Of a stretch of 64,000 nt of DNA, positions 63,647 to 64,000 are shown piece after piece. The stretch is from CAYVUV01 sp964455095 (GTDB lineage Bacteria; Desulfobacterota; Binatia; HRBIN30; CADEER01). The stretch is taken from positions 62,001 to 126,000 of the forward strand of contig CAYVUV010000356.1 of the NCBI GenBank assembly GCA_964455095.1. Direction: 5' to 3'. The position numbers and the translations under genes were made by a program. The notes under the pieces are model-generated. The model saw only the letters and a list, made by a program, of their open reading frames with translations. It ran no database searches and was not told where the DNA came from. The first letter of the stretch is position 1, and each line of letters begins with the position of its first letter.

Positions 63647-64000
63647 GTGCGCTTCGTCGTCACCGGGGAGTGGACCCGCAATCGCCTGCTCAAGGTCATC
63701 GTCTGGTGCTTCCTCGCCTACACGCTGATTCTGTGGGTGAGCAACGCCGGGCTCTACTTCTCGAAAATGGGCCTGACCCCGAGCTCGGTGATCGACTACT
63801 ACCGCGGTAACGAGGAGCGCTTCCTGCAGCCCCGGTCGGTGCAAGGCCTCCTCGAAGTGTTGCACTTTCACAGCTTCGCCATGGGGATGTTGCTGCTGAC
63901 CCTCACGCACCTCCTCCTCTTCGTTCCCATTCCGCTGCGCACCAAGGCCTACGGGATCGCCACGGCGTTTGTGTCCGGCCTCGGCGGCGAGCTCAGCGGC
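63647..64000 (+). CDS. Membrane protein, 3' end outside window
   Basis: A GTG 4 nt after the FMN-protein stop opens a frame that stays open to the window end (118 codons). The product (VRFVVTGEWTRNRLLKVIVW) has a membrane helix at ~14-32, a soluble loop (SKMGLTPSSVIDYYRGNEERF), and two more helices containing LEVLHFHSFAMGMLLLTLTHLLLF. The clustered His residues in helices (H-x-H and a later H) might bind heme b. It is plausibly the membrane electron partner of the FMN protein and the cytochrome-permease. Confidence 0.7.
   Translation, partial: MRFVVTGEWTRNRLLKVIVWCFLAYTLILWVSNAGLYFSKMGLTPSSVIDYYRGNEERFLQPRSVQGLLEVLHFHSFAMGMLLLTLTHLLLFVPIPLRTKAYGIATAFVSGLGGELSG

Overview
This is a high-G+C bacterial chromosome segment with no rRNA, tRNA, CRISPR array, insertion sequence or phage gene that I could find. 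The complete type II secretion operon, the large NAD-glutamate dehydrogenase, secreted proteins with Thr/Arg/Pro-rich linkers or thrombospondin-type-3 calcium loops, several acyl-CoA ligases and MaoC/SDR lipid enzymes, and an FTR1-cytochrome c fusion fit a deltaproteobacterium-like Gram-negative lineage. My best guess is Candidatus Binatota/Desulfobacterota-type; this is inference from gene content only.

Layout. 1-793 holds the 5' part of a zinc alcohol dehydrogenase (minus). 890-4807 holds a polytopic membrane protein, a low-molecular-weight phosphatase, an SDR dehydrogenase and a zinc-ribbon Nudix hydrolase. 4862-8860 is a block of exported and small proteins: two tandem paralogues, a 49-aa membrane peptide with a near-consensus promoter, a calcium-loop protein and two short proteins. 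8911-10656 is rpoD. 11025-23475 carries surE, inositol-3-phosphate synthase, an M23 peptidase with a coupled unknown gene, a beta-lactamase-fold hydrolase, NAD-GDH, a GNAT enzyme and an RlmD-type methyltransferase. 23574-35290 mixes small proteins, a peroxiredoxin, a MaoC protein, a deoxyhypusine-synthase-like enzyme, an inositol-phosphatase-family enzyme, GDPD, a second M23 peptidase, MltG, an ABC-F ATPase and HesB. 35419-48769 is gspCDEFGHIJKLMN in canonical order with overlapping genes; the prepilin peptidase gspO is not here.

48819-54768 continues in the same direction and is the most notable part. It starts with a gene interrupted by an in-frame TGA in a T-U-G-S-C motif, followed at bacterial-SECIS spacing by a strong hairpin, so I read it as a selenocysteine-containing UGSC-family protein. 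Next come a Cys-rich partner of unknown function, an acyl-CoA ligase, a large protein that may contain a duplicated heme-oxygenase-like fold, a ferredoxin and a SufT-like protein. 55045-57191 holds a small unknown protein with a terminator and a second acyl-CoA ligase behind a hairpin that buries the ribosome-binding site of an 11-residue leader peptide. 57175-59503 (minus) holds a lipase-maturation-factor homologue and a tandem universal stress protein. 59609 to the end is an iron module: a small protein, a Fur-family regulator, a promoter with a Fur-like box, a di-cytochrome c-FTR1 permease fusion, an FMN-binding exported protein and a membrane protein that runs off the window.
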